Position numbers and translations under genes: made by a program. The notes below the pieces were generated by a model. It ran no database searches, was not told the DNA's origin, and saw nothing but the letters and a program-made list of their open reading frames with translations. A DNA stretch of 14,828 bases, taken from contig CAZUMR010000021.1 of NCBI GenBank assembly GCA_964622075.1, forward strand, positions 1 to 14,828. The letters are read 5' to 3'. The stretch is from WAPX01 sp964622075 (GTDB taxonomy: Archaea; Halobacteriota; Archaeoglobi; Archaeoglobales; Archaeoglobaceae). Shown here in pieces: positions 13,561 through 14,828 of this stretch; the stretch's first letter is position 1; every line of letters begins with the position of its first letter.

Positions 13561-13929
13561 ATGGTAGAAGAGCTGTCCGAGAAAGAGGAGCGTATTGTCA
13601 CTCTTCTTGTTGAGACCGGGTTGAGCAGGAGTATAGCCAAGATAATAGTTTTCCTCTCAAGGGCTGGGGAGGCCGTTTCAAGAGACATCGAGAGAGCTGC
13701 CAACCTCAGGCAGCCTGAAGTGAGTCTTGCCATGAAAGAGCTGAAAGAATGGGGATGGATAAAGGAAAAGGAGTTGAAGAGAAAGGGAAAAGGCAGACCC
13801 CTCAAGAGCTACAAGCTCACGATAGATCTTAGAGATATAGTTTCTGAACTCGTTGAGAAAAAGAGGAGAGAGGTGGAGCAGCTATCTAAACACCTTGATG
13901 AACTTGAAAGGCTTGTTGGTTTGAAGTGA
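13561..13929 (+). CDS. Winged-helix transcriptional regulator
   Basis: The 122-residue protein has a winged helix at about residues 10-90. It begins LSEKEERIVTLLVETGLSRS, has the helix-turn-helix AVSRDIERAANLRQPEVSLAMKELKEWGW (38-66) and a wing rich in basic residues (KELKRKGKGRPLKSYKL, 70-86). A charged coiled coil (about 95-120, LVEKKRREVEQLSKHLDELE) probably makes dimers. It resembles the archaeal TrmB/ArsR-like predicted regulators without a sensor domain. The start is fixed by GAGGGGAT (13547-13554), seven nt upstream. Its targets are unknown: it lies between the pilin-like gene on the same strand and the trailer end of a CRISPR array transcribed toward it. The palindromes at its promoter suggest autoregulation. 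Confidence 0.82.
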   Translation: MVEELSEKEERIVTLLVETGLSRSIAKIIVFLSRAGEAVSRDIERAANLRQPEVSLAMKELKEWGWIKEKELKRKGKGRPLKSYKLTIDLRDIVSELVEKKRREVEQLSKHLDELERLVGLK

Positions 13930-13957
13930 CCTTTTACTTGCTCGCTTTTGTACTGGT

Positions 13958-13974
13958 GTTTTGTTAATTTTATT
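13958..13974 (+). terminator. T-rich terminator after the regulator
   Basis: The plus strand between the regulator stop and the first CRISPR-like repeat is rich in T, with clusters at 13959-13962 and 13968-13971. It would end the regulator transcript before it enters the array from the trailer side. Confidence 0.4.
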
Positions 13975-13987
13975 ATACTGTTATCCA

Positions 13988-14038
13988 CTTTTTCAATAAC
14001 TCTATTCAGGACTCTATTCAGGAGTTTGGTTTTGCTTC
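13988..14038 (-). repeat. Decayed trailer-end CRISPR repeat with tandem duplication
   Basis: This 51-nt segment begins CTTTTTCAAT and ends TTGCTTC, like the repeat, but contains a 12-bp tandem duplication, ACTCTATTCAGG at 13999-14010 and 14011-14022, and two extra Ts. With these removed it aligns over 37 positions with about 27 matches. The distance from its end to the first good repeat (14039-14077, 39 nt) equals a normal spacer, which supports common origin with the array rather than chance. Confidence 0.75.
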
Positions 14039-14077
14039 GTGGAAAGACAAAATCGACGCTGCAGCGAGACATTACGA

Positions 14078-14793
14078 CTTTCAATCTCCATTTTCAGGAG
14101 TCCGCCCTTGTTTCTTCTTCTTTTGGCCATCCTCTTCCGTCTCTTCCTCGACTTTCAATCTCCATTTTCAGGAGTCCGCCCTTGCTTCCTAATCGAGAAT
14201 GCAAGCCACATAGTTAAAGCTATCACTCTTTCAATCTCCATTTTCAGGAGTCCGCCCTTGCTTCGGTTGGGGTAGAGGAATCGCTTTTGGCTTCGTTAGT
14301 TCGCTTTCAATCTCCATTTTCAGGAGTCCGCCCTTGCTTCTAATTCCAACGGACATCGCACCATTAGCTGATTGGTGGGCTTTCAATCTCCATTTTCAGG
14401 AGTCCGCCCTTGCTTCAAACTAAGAGGGAGTTGTGTTGGGAGAAACTACAAACTCTTTCAATCTCCATTTTCAGGAGTCCGCCCTTGCTTCCTAATCTTA
14501 TAAAAGAAGTATTTAGAGCTGCTGGATACTTTCAATCTCCATTTTCAGGAGTCCGCCCTTGCTTCGTAGTATACCATGCCGAAACGCGTAAACCAATTCT
14601 CCCTCTTTCAATCTCCATTTTCAGGAGTCCGCCCTTGCTTCATATATAATGAGTGGGACTACTCCGTCGCCATGGAGAGGGGCTTTCAATCTCCATTTTC
14701 AGGAGTCCGCCCTTGCTTCTGTAGTACCAGGAACTCCATTGAACCCACCGTATAAACTTTCAATCTCCATTTTCAGGAGTCCGCCCTTGCTTC
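14078..14793 (-). CRISPR. CRISPR array, ten 37-nt repeats and nine spacers
   Basis: The plus strand shows the repeat at 14078, 14152, 14228, 14304, 14380, 14455, 14529, 14605, 14683 and 14757, each 37 nt, starting CTTTCAATCT and ending CCCTTGCTTC. Spacers are 37-41 nt and all different. Nine repeats are identical; the first (14078-14114) has T instead of C at 14111. On the minus strand the repeat ends with ATTGAAAG, the usual crRNA 5' handle of archaeal type I/III arrays, so transcription is expected leftward and the leader on the right. The mutated repeats at the left end agree. CTCC and GGAG inside the repeat allow only a four-bp stem. No cas gene is present, so the system type cannot be told. 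The array may continue beyond 14828. Confidence 0.97.
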
Positions 14794-14828
14794 CCCACCT
14801 CAAATCCCTTCTCTTTCCATGATATAAA
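14794..14828 (-). other. Next spacer or start of the leader, cut by the window
   Basis: After the tenth repeat only 35 nt remain, fewer than any complete spacer here (37-41). The sequence starts CCCACCTC and ends GATATAAA. It could be a partial eleventh spacer or the first bases of the leader; the window does not decide. Confidence 0.5.

Noticed and set aside
13948..14649. Three plus-strand frames with repeated peptide LSISIFRSPPLL
   Set aside because: The repeated peptide is the translation of CRISPR repeats; there are no independent signs of coding.
14078..14793. Plus-strand transcription of the CRISPR array
   Set aside because: The repeat end ATTGAAAG is on the minus strand and the degenerate repeats lie at the left; both argue for minus-strand transcription.

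Overview
The window is archaeal, most likely from a thermophilic euryarchaeon related to Archaeoglobus, Ferroglobus or Geoglobus. Reasons: a tRNA gene without an encoded CCA; promoters made of a TATA-like box about 25 nt upstream of the start codon, several with almost no leader; a Bat-type HTH_10 regulator; an archaeal pilin N-terminus; an archaeal Era-like GTPase/DUF2073/Zn-ribbon operon; and a small siroheme reductase of the kind known from methanogens and Archaeoglobales. The order is an inference; the domain is secure.

Layout. 1-180: tRNA-Gly(CCC) with promoter and T-run. 181-1041: mostly non-coding, with one unrecognised three-helix membrane ORF (541-879). 1042-2295: a small sulfite/nitrite reductase-like protein (minus) diverging from a cysteine-rich HTH_10 regulator (plus); the gap holds a near-perfect palindrome between and touching both TATA boxes, which looks like a local redox or sulfur switch. 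2448-4736: adenine deaminase followed by a hypoxanthine phosphoribosyltransferase, which together turn adenine into IMP. 4749-6542: a PRC-barrel protein diverging from a TraB-family membrane protein. 6588-9128: a large FtsX/MacB-type permease without its ATPase, diverging from a 56-residue 2[4Fe-4S] ferredoxin. 9129-9464: purine-rich non-coding DNA. 9465-10874: the GTPase/DUF2073/Zn-ribbon operon. 11014-11820: truA. 11958-13379: a pilin-like glycoprotein candidate with Ig-like domains. 13561-13929: a winged-helix regulator with palindromes at its promoter. 13988-14828: one end of a CRISPR array.

The CRISPR array has ten 37-nt repeats (nine identical, one with a single change). The repeat reads as a typical archaeal repeat ending in ATTGAAAG on the minus strand, so the leader should lie to the right, at or beyond the window edge. 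The trailing end lies inside the window and contains a decayed repeat carrying a 12-bp tandem duplication, set exactly one spacer length from the first good repeat. No cas genes are present.

Most genes are ordinary housekeeping. The less explained parts are the divergent reductase/regulator switch, the GTPase/DUF2073/Zn-ribbon operon, the orphan permease paired with a ferredoxin promoter, the Ig-like pilin with its phased promoter repeats, and the CRISPR trailer.
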